A program made the translations under genes and the position numbers. DNA of 44,584 nt from positions 1 to 44,584 of the forward strand of contig NZ_FNFY01000020.1 of assembly GCF_900101075.1 (NCBI RefSeq). Direction: 5' to 3'. This DNA is from Lacicoccus qingdaonensis. GTDB taxonomy: Bacteria; Bacillota; Bacilli; Staphylococcales; Salinicoccaceae. Below the pieces are notes generated by a model, which was not told the origin of the DNA, did not search any database, and saw nothing but the letters and a program-made list of their open reading frames with translations. This document shows positions 32,627 through 43,009 of this stretch, one piece after another; the first letter of the stretch is position 1; every line of letters begins with the position of its first letter.

Positions 32627-35600
32627 ATGTCTTTATATCAAAATATTGACCAGTATGGACTATATGATTCCAAAAATGAACGCGATGCCTGCGGCATTGG
32701 TTTTTATGCAAATATGGATAATTTAAGGACTCATGATATTGTACTGAAATCTTTGGAAATGTTGACCAGACTTGATCACCGCGGTGGTATCGGTGCTGAT
32801 GGAATGACAGGAGACGGTGCAGGTATCATGACGGAGATTCCTCACGATCTGCTAAAAGAAGAGTACTCCGAGCTTCCTGAGTTCAGCCGTTATTCCGTTG
32901 GAATGTACATGCTGGAATCCGGAGCATCTCTTGATGAATTTAAAATGATTGTTGAAGAAACGATCAATACTGAAAATGAAGAACTGATTGCATTCAGAAA
33001 GGTTCCGGTGGATGAAAGTGCGATTGCCGAGCATGTCAAACAGACCATGCCGTATTTTATCCAGGTCATTACAAAATGTCATGATCCCCTGGATCTTTAT
33101 TATTTGAGAAAAATGATTGAACAAAATCTGAATGCAGATATGGTGGAGCATTATGTTTCGTCATTCTCAAATGAAACTATAGTGTATAAAGGATGGCTTA
33201 GGGCTGAACAGATTAAAGATTTTTATATTGATCTCAATAACCCGGACTATATTTCCAAATTCGGTATGGTCCATTCAAGGTTCAGTACAAATACTTTTCC
33301 CAGCTGGGCGCGGGCGCATCCAAACAGATTATTGATGCATAACGGGGAGATCAATACGATTAAAGGTAATGCTTCCTGGATGCAGGCACGTACGAATCAA
33401 TGGCTGAAGGATGTCTACGGGAAAAAAGGTGAGAAAATTTCTGAAATCATTGACGGTGACGGCAGTGATTCTGCGATGGTCGATAATGTCCTTGAATTCA
33501 TGAGTCTTGTGATGCCTCCTGAAGAAGCTGCAATGATCATGATACCTGAACCGTGGAAATATCAGGATTATAATAATGCTGCTGTGAAAGATTTTTATGA
33601 ATTTTACAGTTATATCATGGAACCATGGGATGGACCCACAATGATCAGTTTTTGCGATAACCACAAGATTGGTGCACTGACTGACAGGAATGGATTAAGA
33701 CCGGGAAGGTATTATGTCACTGATAAAAATGAAATCATCTATTCATCGGAAGTCGGCGTGGTAGATGTTGATGAAGATGAAGTAATTTATAAAGGACAGC
33801 TGAGTCCGGGTAAATTGCTGCTGGTCGACTTCGAAACATCGAGAATTATAGAAAATGACGAATTGAAAAATGGCATATCATCTAAAAGACCATATGGAAA
33901 ATGGCTGGACAGGACTTCTGAAGAGCCTTCCAAGTTCAAGAGACATCCATTGGATAAAGTCCAGCTTCAGTCAATTCTGGTCAGATTCGGCTATACAAAA
34001 GAAGATATCGAAAAATATATGAAGCCGCTGTCTTCAGAAGTGAAAGACCCTATTGGTGCAATGGGATTTGATATGCCGCTGGCATTCTTGTCTGACGACA
34101 CAAAATCTTTGTTCGATTATTTCAAGCAGCACTTTGCCCAGGTGACGAACCCGCCGCTCGACTCATACAGAGAAAAGATTGTAACGAGTGAAATCACTTA
34201 TCTGGGCGGTGAGGGGCATCTTTTGAAACCGGATAAAAACGTAACGGACAGAATTCAGCTGGAAGGACCGGTTATTGACAACGGTGTGTATGAGAGAGAT
34301 GATGTCAAAGCTCTTGGAATTAAGAAAATTGACATCACATACAACGGAAGTCTTGAAAAGTCACTTGACAATCTGATTGAAGAAGCTGTTCTGGTTGCGG
34401 ACAAATATGGTGTCATACTATTGACTGATGAAGCTGTACTGGAAGATGAGAGTGTCTATGTCATGCCGCCGCTGCTGGTGACAAGTGCTGTGCATCAGGC
34501 GCTCATAAAAGCGGATAAAAGAATTTCAACAAGCATCATCATTAAATCCGCAGAAGTCCGTGAAGTCCATCATGTTGCAGCATTAATCGGCTTCGGTGCC
34601 AATGCTGTAGATCCTTATATCGCACAGGAGACTTTGCTCCAGTACTCTGCCGGTGATCCCGGAACTGTCAAACAGTTCAATAAAGGCCTGACAGCAGGAC
34701 TCATCAAAGTGATGGCTAAAATGGGAATTTCAACAGTGCAGAGCTATCATGGTGCGCAAATTTTCGAAGCGGTGGGGTTGTCAAAAAAATTGATGGCGAA
34801 ATATTTCGGCAGTGCTGTATCGAAAATTGGCGGCTTATCCATAGAAGACATCGATAGGAATATTAAAGAGCAGCAGGATAAGAATTTGGAGTATCTGGAA
34901 TCAGGAAGTAAATTCCAGTGGAGGCAGCAGGGGGACCACCACGTTATAAATCCGACTTCAATCAGGATGTTAAGGGAAGCATGTATGACTAATGACAGAG
35001 AAAAATATAATGAGTACAAAAATTACATGAATGATAACCATCATTCCAGTATCAGACATTTACTGAAATTTAAAACCGGGAAACCGATACCTCTGGAAAT
35101 GGTTGAACCTGCAAAAGATATAGTTAAGAGATTTAAATCGGGAGCGATGAGCTACGGTTCACTTTCAGAGGAAGCGCACCAGACACTGGCAGAAGCAATG
35201 AACAGAATCGGAGGAAAAAGTAACAGCGGCGAGGGAGGGGAGAATCCTGAACGCGCCACATTAAATACAGATGGCAGTAATTACAACAGTGCTATCAAAC
35301 AAGTTGCATCCGGACGTTTTGGTGTTAACAGCGAATACCTGAACAGTGCTGAGGAGATACAGATTAAAGTTGCCCAGGGCGCAAAACCCGGTGAAGGCGG
35401 TCAGCTGCCCGGTGAAAAAGTATATCCATGGATAGCTGAAACTAGAAACTCAACACCCGGTGTTGGACTTATTTCGCCACCGCCGCATCATGATATATAC
35501 AGTATCGAAGATTTGGCACAGCTCATTCATGACCTGAAAAATGCCAATAAAAATGCGGATATATCAGTAAAACTTGTAGCTAAGGATGGTGTGGGCACCA

Positions 35601-37087
35601 TTGCTGCCGGGGTGGCAAAAGCCTACGCGGATAAAATAGTCATCAGCGGTTATGACGGCGGTACAGGTGCTTCACCAATGACAAGTATTCAACATACCGG
35701 CCTCCCCTGGGAACTGGGTCTGACTGAAGCGCACCAGACACTGATATTGAACGGGCTTCGTTCAAGAGTGACTATAGAAACAGACGGTAAATTGATGACC
35801 GGCCGTGATGTTGCCATGGCTGCAGCGCTCGGTGCCGAAGAATATGCATTCGCAACTGCACCTCTCGTTGTTTTGGGCTGCATCATGATGAGGGTCTGCC
35901 ATAAAGATACGTGTCCGGTCGGCATCGCAACCCAAAATGGAGATTTGAGAAAGCTGTTCAGCGGTAAGGCAGATCATGTCGTCAACTTTATGAATTTTAT
36001 TGCTGAAGATATCAGAGAAATACTGAGTGAGCTGGGATTAAAATCGATGGATGAACTGGTGGGTGCCGTCAATCACCTTGAAGTGGATGAAGCGGCAGTG
36101 AGCCGTCACCGTATGAGCGATCTCGATTTAGAGCCGATCCTTACTATGGTCGAAGGTGACAGGTTTAAAAGCGAGAAGCAGAAACATCCGTTTGAACATT
36201 CTCTTGATGAAACTGAGGTTATACCTGATTTCACCGATGCATTAGAAAAAAGTGTGAAAAAGGAAGCGGCGTATAAAGTAACGAACAGACACAGAGATAT
36301 AGGAACAAGGTTCGGCAGTATGATTACCGATAGATTCGGCATGAAACAGCTGGCGCATGATTATTATAAACTGAACACCTACGGTCATGGCGGTCAGAGC
36401 TATGGTGCCTTTATCCCTCAGGGAATGACCCTGCATCATACAGGAGACTTGAATGATTACGTCGGTAAGGGACTATCCGGCGGACGCATCATCGTACAAG
36501 CTCCAAATATCAGACGCAGTCATGAAATAATCACAGGAAATGTCTGCCTGTATGGTGCAATTTCCGGTCAGGTATTTATTAACGGGACTGCCGGTGAACG
36601 CTTTGGTGTCAGGAACAGCGGTGCAAATGTCGTTGTCGAAGGTCTCGGTGATCACGGCCTTGAATATATGACCGGCGGACGGGTAGTGATACTTGGAGAT
36701 ATCGGTAAAAATTTTGCTGCAGGAATGAGTGGGGGTATTGCTTATATAATCAATGAGCGTTCACTCATGGAAAATAAACTGAATATGAATACTGAAGCTA
36801 TAGAAACAGGCTATGTGGAAGATTCTGAAGAAATCGAAAAAGTGAAGGAATTATTATATGCACAAAAATTCTTTACCGGCAGCAGGAAAGCTGAAAAAGC
36901 GGTTGATCTTCTTGAAAATGGGAGACTTCAAATCATTAAAGTGATACCTGTCGAATATAAGGAGATGCAGCAAAAAATCCAACACGGTCTTCGTTCCGAC
37001 CAGTCGAGGCAGGATGCTGAACTGAATGCATTTTATGGAACAGGTGATGCAGATGCAAAAGAACTTGAAAGTATGAATATTCATTAA
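32627..37087 (+). CDS. gltB: glutamate synthase (NADPH) large subunit
   Basis: A protein of 1486 residues. Start ATG 32627 follows GAAAGAGGTG. A propeptide of about 21 residues precedes Cys22 (DACGIGF), the N-terminal nucleophile of the glutaminase domain after processing. A central domain and the FMN-binding synthase barrel follow (SGEGGENPER near 872; KPGEGGQLPG near 922). The 3Fe-4S cysteines are Cys1085, Cys1091 and Cys1096. The beta-helix C-terminus has YGHGGQSYGAF and GLSGGRIIVQAP. It channels ammonia from glutamine to 2-oxoglutarate. Operon with gltD, GltC-controlled by position. Confidence 0.95.
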   Translation: MSLYQNIDQYGLYDSKNERDACGIGFYANMDNLRTHDIVLKSLEMLTRLDHRGGIGADGMTGDGAGIMTEIPHDLLKEEYSELPEFSRYSVGMYMLESGASLDEFKMIVEETINTENEELIAFRKVPVDESAIAEHVKQTMPYFIQVITKCHDPLDLYYLRKMIEQNLNADMVEHYVSSFSNETIVYKGWLRAEQIKDFYIDLNNPDYISKFGMVHSRFSTNTFPSWARAHPNRLLMHNGEINTIKGNASWMQARTNQWLKDVYGKKGEKISEIIDGDGSDSAMVDNVLEFMSLVMPPEEAAMIMIPEPWKYQDYNNAAVKDFYEFYSYIMEPWDGPTMISFCDNHKIGALTDRNGLRPGRYYVTDKNEIIYSSEVGVVDVDEDEVIYKGQLSPGKLLLVDFETSRIIENDELKNGISSKRPYGKWLDRTSEEPSKFKRHPLDKVQLQSILVRFGYTKEDIEKYMKPLSSEVKDPIGAMGFDMPLAFLSDDTKSLFDYFKQHFAQVTNPPLDSYREKIVTSEITYLGGEGHLLKPDKNVTDRIQLEGPVIDNGVYERDDVKALGIKKIDITYNGSLEKSLDNLIEEAVLVADKYGVILLTDEAVLEDESVYVMPPLLVTSAVHQALIKADKRISTSIIIKSAEVREVHHVAALIGFGANAVDPYIAQETLLQYSAGDPGTVKQFNKGLTAGLIKVMAKMGISTVQSYHGAQIFEAVGLSKKLMAKYFGSAVSKIGGLSIEDIDRNIKEQQDKNLEYLESGSKFQWRQQGDHHVINPTSIRMLREACMTNDREKYNEYKNYMNDNHHSSIRHLLKFKTGKPIPLEMVEPAKDIVKRFKSGAMSYGSLSEEAHQTLAEAMNRIGGKSNSGEGGENPERATLNTDGSNYNSAIKQVASGRFGVNSEYLNSAEEIQIKVAQGAKPGEGGQLPGEKVYPWIAETRNSTPGVGLISPPPHHDIYSIEDLAQLIHDLKNANKNADISVKLVAKDGVGTIAAGVAKAYADKIVISGYDGGTGASPMTSIQHTGLPWELGLTEAHQTLILNGLRSRVTIETDGKLMTGRDVAMAAALGAEEYAFATAPLVVLGCIMMRVCHKDTCPVGIATQNGDLRKLFSGKADHVVNFMNFIAEDIREILSELGLKSMDELVGAVNHLEVDEAAVSRHRMSDLDLEPILTMVEGDRFKSEKQKHPFEHSLDETEVIPDFTDALEKSVKKEAAYKVTNRHRDIGTRFGSMITDRFGMKQLAHDYYKLNTYGHGGQSYGAFIPQGMTLHHTGDLNDYVGKGLSGGRIIVQAPNIRRSHEIITGNVCLYGAISGQVFINGTAGERFGVRNSGANVVVEGLGDHGLEYMTGGRVVILGDIGKNFAAGMSGGIAYIINERSLMENKLNMNTEAIETGYVEDSEEIEKVKELLYAQKFFTGSRKAEKAVDLLENGRLQIIKVIPVEYKEMQQKIQHGLRSDQSRQDAELNAFYGTGDADAKELESMNIH

Positions 37088-37104
37088 GAAAGGAGTTCCG
37101 TCAT

Positions 37105-38571
37105 ATGGGAGAATTCAAAGGTTTTTTAAAATATGAACGTAGAAACCAGAAAGAAGAAAGTTTAGAGGACAGAATTCAAAATTATGATGCTTATCAGCAT
37201 AGATTCTGTAATGATGATGCGAGTGAGCAGGGCGCCAGATGTATGGATTGCGGAACACCATTCTGTCAGACAGGTTCGAGTGCAGGGAAAGAAACAATCG
37301 GATGTCCTATAGGCAATTATATTCCTGAATGGAATGACCTGGTTTATAAAGGGGATTTCAAGGAAGCGTTCCACCGATTATCAGAAACCAATAATTTTCC
37401 TGAATTTACAGGTACGGTATGTCCTGCCCCATGTGAGTCTTCCTGTGTACTTTCAATCAACGGAGATCCTGTAGCCATCAAAGGTATCGAACGTACAATC
37501 ATCGATGAAGCTTATAAAGAAGGATGGGTACAGCCAAAAGTACCGAAACATCGTCTAAAAACAAGGATTGCTATTATAGGCAGCGGGCCGGCTGGTCTCA
37601 CTGCAGCTGATGAATTGAATACGTGGGGGCACAGAGTCGATGTTTACGAACGTGATATCAAACCGGGCGGATTATTAAGGTATGGCATACCAAATATGAA
37701 ACTCGATAAAAAGCTGGTGGAAACCCGTATACAATTGATGGAAGATGCAGGCATCAATTTCATATGTGGTATCGATGTAGGAAAGGACATAACCGCGGAA
37801 GAGCTGACTGAAGAATATGATGCTGTCATCATAGCATCAGGTGCAAGAAAACAGCGTGATTTGAAACTTGAAGGCCGTCAGAGCCGCGATATAAGATTTG
37901 CAATGGATTATTTGACGGAGCAGACAAAAATTCAGTTAAACGAGAAAGAATCATCTGAAATCACAGCAAAAGATAAGCATGTTGTTGTCATCGGCGGAGG
38001 AGATACGGGTGCAGACTGTGTGGCAATGGCGCTTCGTGAAGGCTGTAAATCCGTTTTCCAACTCAATAAATATGATCGTCTGCCTGATGAAATTGAAGGG
38101 AATCCAGCATGGCCGCTTGAGAAAAAGACTTTCAAGCTGGACTATTCCCATGCAGAGTATCAACAGAAATTTGGTGTGGAGCCGAGAGCGTACAGTGTTC
38201 AGACGATGGCTTATGATGTAGATTTCATCGGTGATTTGAAAGGGGTTAAAACCCAGGTTTTGAGTCAAAAGAGCCTGACTAATATGACAATGGAAGATCA
38301 GGAAAGATATTTCAAAGCAGATCTGGTGCTTCTTTCAATCGGTTTTGAAGGCGTTGAAAGTGAACTTCCCAAAGCATTTAATATCAGGATGGAAAACAAT
38401 AAGATTCATGCAGATGATGAAACTTACAGAACAAATCAGGAAAAAGTGTTTGCTGCCGGGGATGCAAGGCGCGGCCAGAGTCTGGTCGTGTGGGCAATCA
38501 AAGAAGGCCGTGAAGCGGCAAAAGAAGTGCACAAATTTGCCGTCGGCAACATGTATCACAAAAGTTCTTAA
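37105..38571 (+). CDS. gltD: glutamate synthase small subunit
   Basis: A flavoprotein of 488 residues feeding electrons from NADPH to GltB. N-terminal 4Fe-4S cysteines include Cys46, Cys49, Cys54 and Cys67 ([16 protein letters not shown]), with a second set in CPAPCESSC. The FAD motif [16 protein letters not shown] and NADPH motif [13 protein letters not shown] follow, and a C-terminal FAD contact [21 protein letters not shown] ends the domain. It follows gltB by 17 nt with AAGGAGT. Confidence 0.95.
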   Translation: MGEFKGFLKYERRNQKEESLEDRIQNYDAYQHRFCNDDASEQGARCMDCGTPFCQTGSSAGKETIGCPIGNYIPEWNDLVYKGDFKEAFHRLSETNNFPEFTGTVCPAPCESSCVLSINGDPVAIKGIERTIIDEAYKEGWVQPKVPKHRLKTRIAIIGSGPAGLTAADELNTWGHRVDVYERDIKPGGLLRYGIPNMKLDKKLVETRIQLMEDAGINFICGIDVGKDITAEELTEEYDAVIIASGARKQRDLKLEGRQSRDIRFAMDYLTEQTKIQLNEKESSEITAKDKHVVVIGGGDTGADCVAMALREGCKSVFQLNKYDRLPDEIEGNPAWPLEKKTFKLDYSHAEYQQKFGVEPRAYSVQTMAYDVDFIGDLKGVKTQVLSQKSLTNMTMEDQERYFKADLVLLSIGFEGVESELPKAFNIRMENNKIHADDETYRTNQEKVFAAGDARRGQSLVVWAIKEGREAAKEVHKFAVGNMYHKSS

Positions 38572-38589
38572 ACTGCATTACATTGCAGT

Positions 38590-38656
38590 AATCTAATTTT
38601 GATATTGATGATATATCATTAATGTATTGATTGTATAGGATGGTATTGTCTAAGAT
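38590..38656 (+). promoter_or_regulatory. second copy of the gltB control region
   Basis: 38590-38639 matches 32521-32570 at 43 of 50 positions, including the TTGATTGTATAG block and the ATATCATTRAT dyad. -35 TTGATT (38627-38632) is kept; a -10 TAAGAT lies at 38651-38656 with 18-nt spacing. Further down, TCAGATGAA is also shared (32606 and 38683 areas). It points away from gltD into a gene-free stretch. I infer a duplicated, possibly GltC-responsive promoter. Confidence 0.7.
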
Positions 38657-38662
38657 GGACTT

Positions 38663-38946
38663 ATAGAAAGATTTAGAAAAACTCAGATGAAGCACTGTTT
38701 TGAATGATTGAAATAGTTTTATGGTGCCGCAGCACCTGCCGGCTGATATTGGGGAATGTCAGCCGGAAGGGGCACTGTAAAGGGAGAAATGATACTGTAT
38801 TAATGATTTAGGGATCAGTGATTTAATTTGAATGGACGGCATCAGTACGTTATGACTTTGATCTGGATTGATTCTTTTAAAAAAGCTCCATAGTACTTCC
38901 TAATAAAATAGATGAAAAACCCTGAGTAATGATACTCAGGGTTTTT
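38663..38946 (+). ncRNA. candidate GltC-linked small RNA
   Basis: The 386-nt gap between gltD and the DUF939 gene has no good reading frame. The longest with an ATG, at 38721, has 19 codons and no ribosome site. It contains hairpins GGTGC/GCACC (38723-38727 / 38732-38736) and CCGGCTGA/TCAGCCGG (38739-38746 / 38759-38766, 12-nt loop), a promoter copy upstream and a strong terminator at the end. The predicted transcript is about 285 nt. An alternative is that it is only a long 3' UTR of gltBD, or the decayed start of a duplicated gltB. Confidence 0.5.
38915..38946. terminator. bidirectional terminator
   Basis: A 14-bp perfect stem AAAAACCCTGAGTA (38915-38928) / TACTCAGGGTTTTT (38933-38946) with loop ATGA. 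It ends both the gltBD/candidate RNA side and the convergent DUF939 gene. Confidence 0.9.
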
Positions 38947-38957
38947 CATGTGGCTTT

Positions 38958-40070
38958 TTAAATATCCATCGTTTCATCCTGGATATTGATTTTGTTTTTC
39001 TTGGAATGGAATCTGAAGAAACTGTCAGCCAGACGATTGATGCGTTCCAATGAGTTCGCATATTCATATAATGAAGAAAGTATCTCCATGATGCTTGTGT
39101 ATTGAATACGTTCTTCTTCCGTTTCAGCTTCATTATAATGTCTGATGAAATCATCCATCAGGGAAGTTTCGTACAGATCTTCGTGTATACTTTCATTAGT
39201 GACATTCGGTTTTATTTTCTCTGTGAACTTCATAAAAATCTGCTCGTGGAAGCCCATTAAATATTCGAGCTCAAAACGGATTCTGTTTTGAAATTCTTCA
39301 TCCAAATGATTGTAGTTGTTTTCAAAACGGTTGAATTTACGAAGCAGTTCGAATGCCCGCCTCGTGGATGAAATCAAATGTTTGAATAATATTTTCCTTC
39401 TGGAATCTGCAAAACGTTCTCTTCTGAACAGTGAGCGCTCCTCCCGGAACCATAAGTACATGGTTTCCAGTCTGACAACACGTTCTCTGATTGACTCGAT
39501 ATCTTTCTTGACTATTTGATACTCACTCATGTTGCTCAGTTCCAAACGTATATATTTGAAGATATCGGTCGTGATATTAAAACAGTTGTGATACATTTTC
39601 GTTTCATATTTCGGCGGGATAAACACCAGATTTATCAAGAGTGATGACAATACCCCGATCATGACGAGTGAAAATCTTATACCCGCTGCCTCAAGGAAAT
39701 CGATTGTCGTTGCTCCAGCCTCACTGATCTGAGGCGCATCCATAATCGCAATCATTGTGACGACGGCAAGTGTTGAAACACTCTGCAGGTTGAAAAACAG
39801 CAGTGTCGCAAGAACGAGAATGACAGTCAGACCAATAACGATGACATTATTACCGAATAATAAAACCATTATAATCGCGGCAACTGCGCCCAATGTGTTG
39901 CCCTGGAATTGTTCCCATGTCCTTACCGCTGAGCGGTGGACGTTCGGCTGCAGTGCAAATACTGCTGCGATGCCTGCGATAAGGCTTGGCTGGAGCCCCA
40001 AGAGATGTGTGATGAATAATGTGAGTACAACGGTTAATCCTGTTTTAAATACTCGTGCGCCAAAACGCAT
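38958..40070 (-). CDS. DUF939 / FUSC-like aromatic-acid-exporter family protein
   Basis: A protein of 370 residues. The N-terminal half has about five or six membrane helices starting FGARVFKTGLTVVLTLFITHLLGLQPSLIAGIAAVFALQPNVHRS, the family's signature (QP.V..S...). The C-terminal 200 residues form a long charged coiled-coil-like cytoplasmic domain. The family includes UPF0421/YgaE proteins next to gsaB in Bacilli. Export of aromatic acids is only a family-level guess. It lies 11 nt downstream of gsaB on the same strand, so they probably form an operon. Confidence 0.85.
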   Translation of the reverse strand: MRFGARVFKTGLTVVLTLFITHLLGLQPSLIAGIAAVFALQPNVHRSAVRTWEQFQGNTLGAVAAIIMVLLFGNNVIVIGLTVILVLATLLFFNLQSVSTLAVVTMIAIMDAPQISEAGATTIDFLEAAGIRFSLVMIGVLSSLLINLVFIPPKYETKMYHNCFNITTDIFKYIRLELSNMSEYQIVKKDIESIRERVVRLETMYLWFREERSLFRRERFADSRRKILFKHLISSTRRAFELLRKFNRFENNYNHLDEEFQNRIRFELEYLMGFHEQIFMKFTEKIKPNVTNESIHEDLYETSLMDDFIRHYNEAETEEERIQYTSIMEILSSLYEYANSLERINRLADSFFRFHSKKNKINIQDETMDI

Positions 40071-40081
40071 GGCACCATCTC

Positions 40082-41374
40082 CTAAAAGTCATATTTAAAT
40101 ACATCCTCTACAATTTGTAACGTCTCTTCAATGTCTTCATCCGTATGTGCTGTGGTGAGGAACCATGCTTCGTATTTTGATGGTGCGATGTTGATGCCGC
40201 GGCTGATCAGTCCTCTGAAAAACTTCGCGAACGATTCGCCGTCAGTGTTTTCTGCCGCCTGATAATTTGTCACTTTTTCCGTTGTGAAGAAAATGGTCAG
40301 TGCGCCGGACAGGCGGGAAGTGTTTGCAGGAATCTCATATTTATCTATCAGATCATCAAAGCCGTCCTGCAGTTTTTTGCCCAGCCGGTCGAGTTCGGAG
40401 TAGACGCCCGGCTTTTCCAATATTTCAAGGCATGCGATGCCTGCCGCCATTGATAAGGGGTTGCCGGCCATAGTACCTGCCTGATAGGCCGGGCCGAGCG
40501 GTGCAACGCTTTCCATGATGTCCTGTCTGCCGCCGTATGCACCAATCGGCGTACCGCCGCCGATAATTTTACCCAAGGCAGTGAGGTCAGGGTAGACTTT
40601 CAGCAAATCCTGGGCGCCGCCATACATGAACCTGAATGCGGTGATCACTTCATCATAGATGACGAGTGAACCATTATCATGGGCGACCTGATTGATCTCT
40701 TCCAGAAAACCTTCAAATGGTTCGACGATGCCGAAGTTGCCGACAATTGGCTCGACCATTACAGCAGCGACTTCATCTCCGAAGTGTGCGATTGCTTCCT
40801 TAAGTGAGTCGATATCATTGAAAGGTACTGTTATCATGTCCTGTGCGACACCTTTCGGGACACCTGCCGAATCCGGGGAACCCAGTTGTGCAGGGCCACT
40901 GCCTGCTGCGACCAGGACCAGATCTGAATGTCCGTGGTAACAGCCTTCAAATTTTATGATCTTATTCCGTCCGGTATACGCTCTTGCTACACGGATCGTC
41001 GTCATGACCGCCTCTGTTCCGGAATTGACGAAACGGATTTTCTCCAGGGAGGGCATGGCCGCCTGGATTTTATTGGCAAAATCAATTTCCAATTTTGTCG
41101 GTGTACCGTACAGTATGCCGCGCCCGCTCTGTTCCACGATCGCTTCATGGATGCGCGGGTGTGCGTGTCCAGTAATGATCGGCCCGTACGCACTCAGGTA
41201 ATCAATGTATCTGTTTCCGTCAACATCATAAAAATATGCGCCTTCTGCACGATCCATCACTACCGGGGCACCGCCGCCGACAGCTTTATATGAGCGTGAA
41301 GGGGAGTTGACACCACCAAGTATGATATCGTCAGCGGACTCTTGCAGTGCTTCTGAATTCTTGTGTGTAAACAT
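40082..41374 (-). CDS. gsaB: glutamate-1-semialdehyde 2,1-aminomutase
   Basis: A PLP enzyme of 430 residues (class III aminotransferase) forming 5-aminolevulinate for heme. Blocks: [25 protein letters not shown] (phosphate loop), [21 protein letters not shown] (Asp241) and the Schiff-base Lys269 in ALGKIIGGG. As in the Bacilli GsaB/HemL2 type, it lies near perR rather than in the hem operon, and a second hemL elsewhere is likely. It is divergent from bcp. Confidence 0.9.
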   Translation of the reverse strand: MFTHKNSEALQESADDIILGGVNSPSRSYKAVGGGAPVVMDRAEGAYFYDVDGNRYIDYLSAYGPIITGHAHPRIHEAIVEQSGRGILYGTPTKLEIDFANKIQAAMPSLEKIRFVNSGTEAVMTTIRVARAYTGRNKIIKFEGCYHGHSDLVLVAAGSGPAQLGSPDSAGVPKGVAQDMITVPFNDIDSLKEAIAHFGDEVAAVMVEPIVGNFGIVEPFEGFLEEINQVAHDNGSLVIYDEVITAFRFMYGGAQDLLKVYPDLTALGKIIGGGTPIGAYGGRQDIMESVAPLGPAYQAGTMAGNPLSMAAGIACLEILEKPGVYSELDRLGKKLQDGFDDLIDKYEIPANTSRLSGALTIFFTTEKVTNYQAAENTDGESFAKFFRGLISRGINIAPSKYEAWFLTTAHTDEDIEETLQIVEDVFKYDF

Positions 41375-41465
41375 TGTATTTCATCCTCTAAATTATCAAT
41401 TTGTTCATTAGATATAATAACACAAACGATGTATGCTTTTAAGTAAATTGGAAGTTCTTGTCGGA

Positions 41466-41502
41466 TTATAATTAGTTTTGTATCATTAATATTAACTATA
41501 AT
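41466..41502 (+). promoter_or_regulatory. bcp promoter with possible PerR box
   Basis: TTATAAT-T-AGTTTTG (41466-41480) matches the PerR box TTATAAT-N-ATTATAA at 10 of 14 positions, with a perfect left half. A -10 TATAAT lies at 41497-41502. bcp belongs to the PerR regulon in S. aureus, which supports the call; the right half is weak. Confidence 0.45.
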
Positions 41503-41522
41503 ATATGGAGGCATAGATTGTT

Positions 41523-41969
41523 ATGAATAAGTTCCCGGATTTTAAGCTTGAAAACCAGAATGGTGATACAGTTTCCAATGAAGATTTTAAAGGTGTCACG
41601 GTCATTTATTTTTATCCTAAAGATAATACACCGGGCTGTACAACCCAGGCATGTGATATGAGAGATGCAATGGATGATTTGAAAGATCTGGATGTCACAG
41701 TGTATGGCGTGAGCGGAGATTCAAAAAAGAAACATCAGAATTTCATAGCAAAACATGATTTGAATTTCGATCTGCTGGTTGATGAAGACTTTGAACTGGC
41801 GAAGGAACTGGATGTGTACAGACTGAAGAAGGCGTTCGGTAAAGAATCCATGGGGATCGTCCGTACGACATTTGTTGTGGATGAAAACAGCAATATTCTC
41901 AAGCGCATGGATAATGTAAAGGCAAAGGCGCATGCAGAAGATTTAAAAGCATTTTTACAAGAGGTATAG
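41523..41969 (+). CDS. bcp: thiol peroxidase Bcp (peroxiredoxin Q)
   Basis: A peroxiredoxin of 148 residues reducing organic peroxides with thioredoxin. The peroxidatic Cys39 and resolving Cys44 lie in NTPGCTTQACDMRD, the two-Cys PrxQ pattern. FPDFKLENQNGD and GIVRTTFVVDE are typical. Four nt separate it from the next gene. Homologue of YgaF. Confidence 0.95.
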   Translation: MNKFPDFKLENQNGDTVSNEDFKGVTVIYFYPKDNTPGCTTQACDMRDAMDDLKDLDVTVYGVSGDSKKKHQNFIAKHDLNFDLLVDEDFELAKELDVYRLKKAFGKESMGIVRTTFVVDENSNILKRMDNVKAKAHAEDLKAFLQEV

Positions 41970-41973
41970 AGCG

Positions 41974-42918
41974 ATGAAAAATATAGTTTCTACCATTAGA
42001 CTGCCGGATAAAATGATCGCCGGTATAAAAGAGGTTTTACCTCAGGCGAATTATGAGCATGTACGTTCAAGGGAAATGACTGCTAAAGAACGGGAGCGGG
42101 CTGAGATTTTTGTGACATACGGCACGGATATGACAGAAGAGCATGTGCCGGAGTTTAAAAACCTTAAATGGATCATGGTGATGAGTGCGGGACTGGAGAT
42201 GATGCCGCTCGATAAACTGGAAGACGTACTGATTACAAACGCAACCGGCATTCATAAAATTCAGATGACAGAGTACACAATCGGTCTGATTCTCTCTCAT
42301 TATAAGGATTTCAATCTGCTTCATGAAGACCAGAAGGCGAAACACTGGCGGAAAAATGCATTCACCACTGAACTGTACGGGAAGACGACACACATCCTCG
42401 GTACGGGCAGCATAGGCAGCCACCTGGCTAAAGTGCTCCAGGCTTTCGGTGTAAATACAGTGGGTTACAATACAAACGGCAGGGAAGTTGAAGGGTTCAA
42501 TGAGACCTATCCGCTTGATGAACTGATGAATCATATCGGCAGGGCAGATATACTGGTCAACATCCTTCCGAGTACGGAAGCGACTGTCGGTCTTCTTACC
42601 GATGGTCATTTTGACGAGATGAAGGACGACAGTATATTTGTCAATATCGGCCGCGGTGATATTGCAGCCGATGAAGTGCTTCTGAATGCACTGGAGCAGA
42701 AGAAGATCGGCCAGCTCATACTTGATGTATTCAATGATGAGCCGCTTACCGGGGAAAGTCCGTTCTATAAGTATGATAATGTGACGATCACCCCGCATGC
42801 TTCATCCAAGACGAGCGGATACATTGAACGTGCGTTTGATATATTTGAACACAATTTAAAGCATATCGATGACTACAGCAAGATGGAAAATGTGATCGAC
42901 AGTAAAAAGGGTTATTAA
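41974..42918 (+). CDS. D-isomer-specific 2-hydroxyacid dehydrogenase
   Basis: An NAD(P)-dependent enzyme of 314 residues. The Rossmann motif is ILGTGSIGSHLAKVLQAFG. The catalytic Arg lies in NIGRGDIAADEVLLNAL, the Glu in VFNDEPLTGESPFY and the His in ITPHASSKT. The substrate (a 2-oxo or D-2-hydroxy acid) cannot be told. Between bcp and perR this gene is probably translated with bcp. Its last codons overlap a PerR-like box. Confidence 0.85.
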   Translation: MKNIVSTIRLPDKMIAGIKEVLPQANYEHVRSREMTAKERERAEIFVTYGTDMTEEHVPEFKNLKWIMVMSAGLEMMPLDKLEDVLITNATGIHKIQMTEYTIGLILSHYKDFNLLHEDQKAKHWRKNAFTTELYGKTTHILGTGSIGSHLAKVLQAFGVNTVGYNTNGREVEGFNETYPLDELMNHIGRADILVNILPSTEATVGLLTDGHFDEMKDDSIFVNIGRGDIAADEVLLNALEQKKIGQLILDVFNDEPLTGESPFYKYDNVTITPHASSKTSGYIERAFDIFEHNLKHIDDYSKMENVIDSKKGY

Positions 42919-42966
42919 CATTATAAGAAGTCTTGATTGACAAACAATTTTGGAATTCAGTACAAT
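42912..42966 (+). promoter_or_regulatory. perR promoter with PerR box
   Basis: TTATTAA-C-ATTATAA (42912-42926) matches the PerR box at 12 of 14 positions with a perfect right half. It overlaps the stop codon of the dehydrogenase gene. -35 TTGACA (42937-42942) and -10 TACAAT (42961-42966; 18-nt spacing) follow. Autoregulation of perR is known in Bacilli. Confidence 0.65.
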
Positions 42967-43009
42967 GATACTAATACCAGTAGTTTAGTTAAAGAAAGTG
43001 GGTATCATT

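Noticed and set aside
38721-38780. 19-codon peptide gene in the candidate RNA
   Set aside because: No ribosome site; the ATG falls within a hairpin stem region and the peptide shows no recognisable feature.
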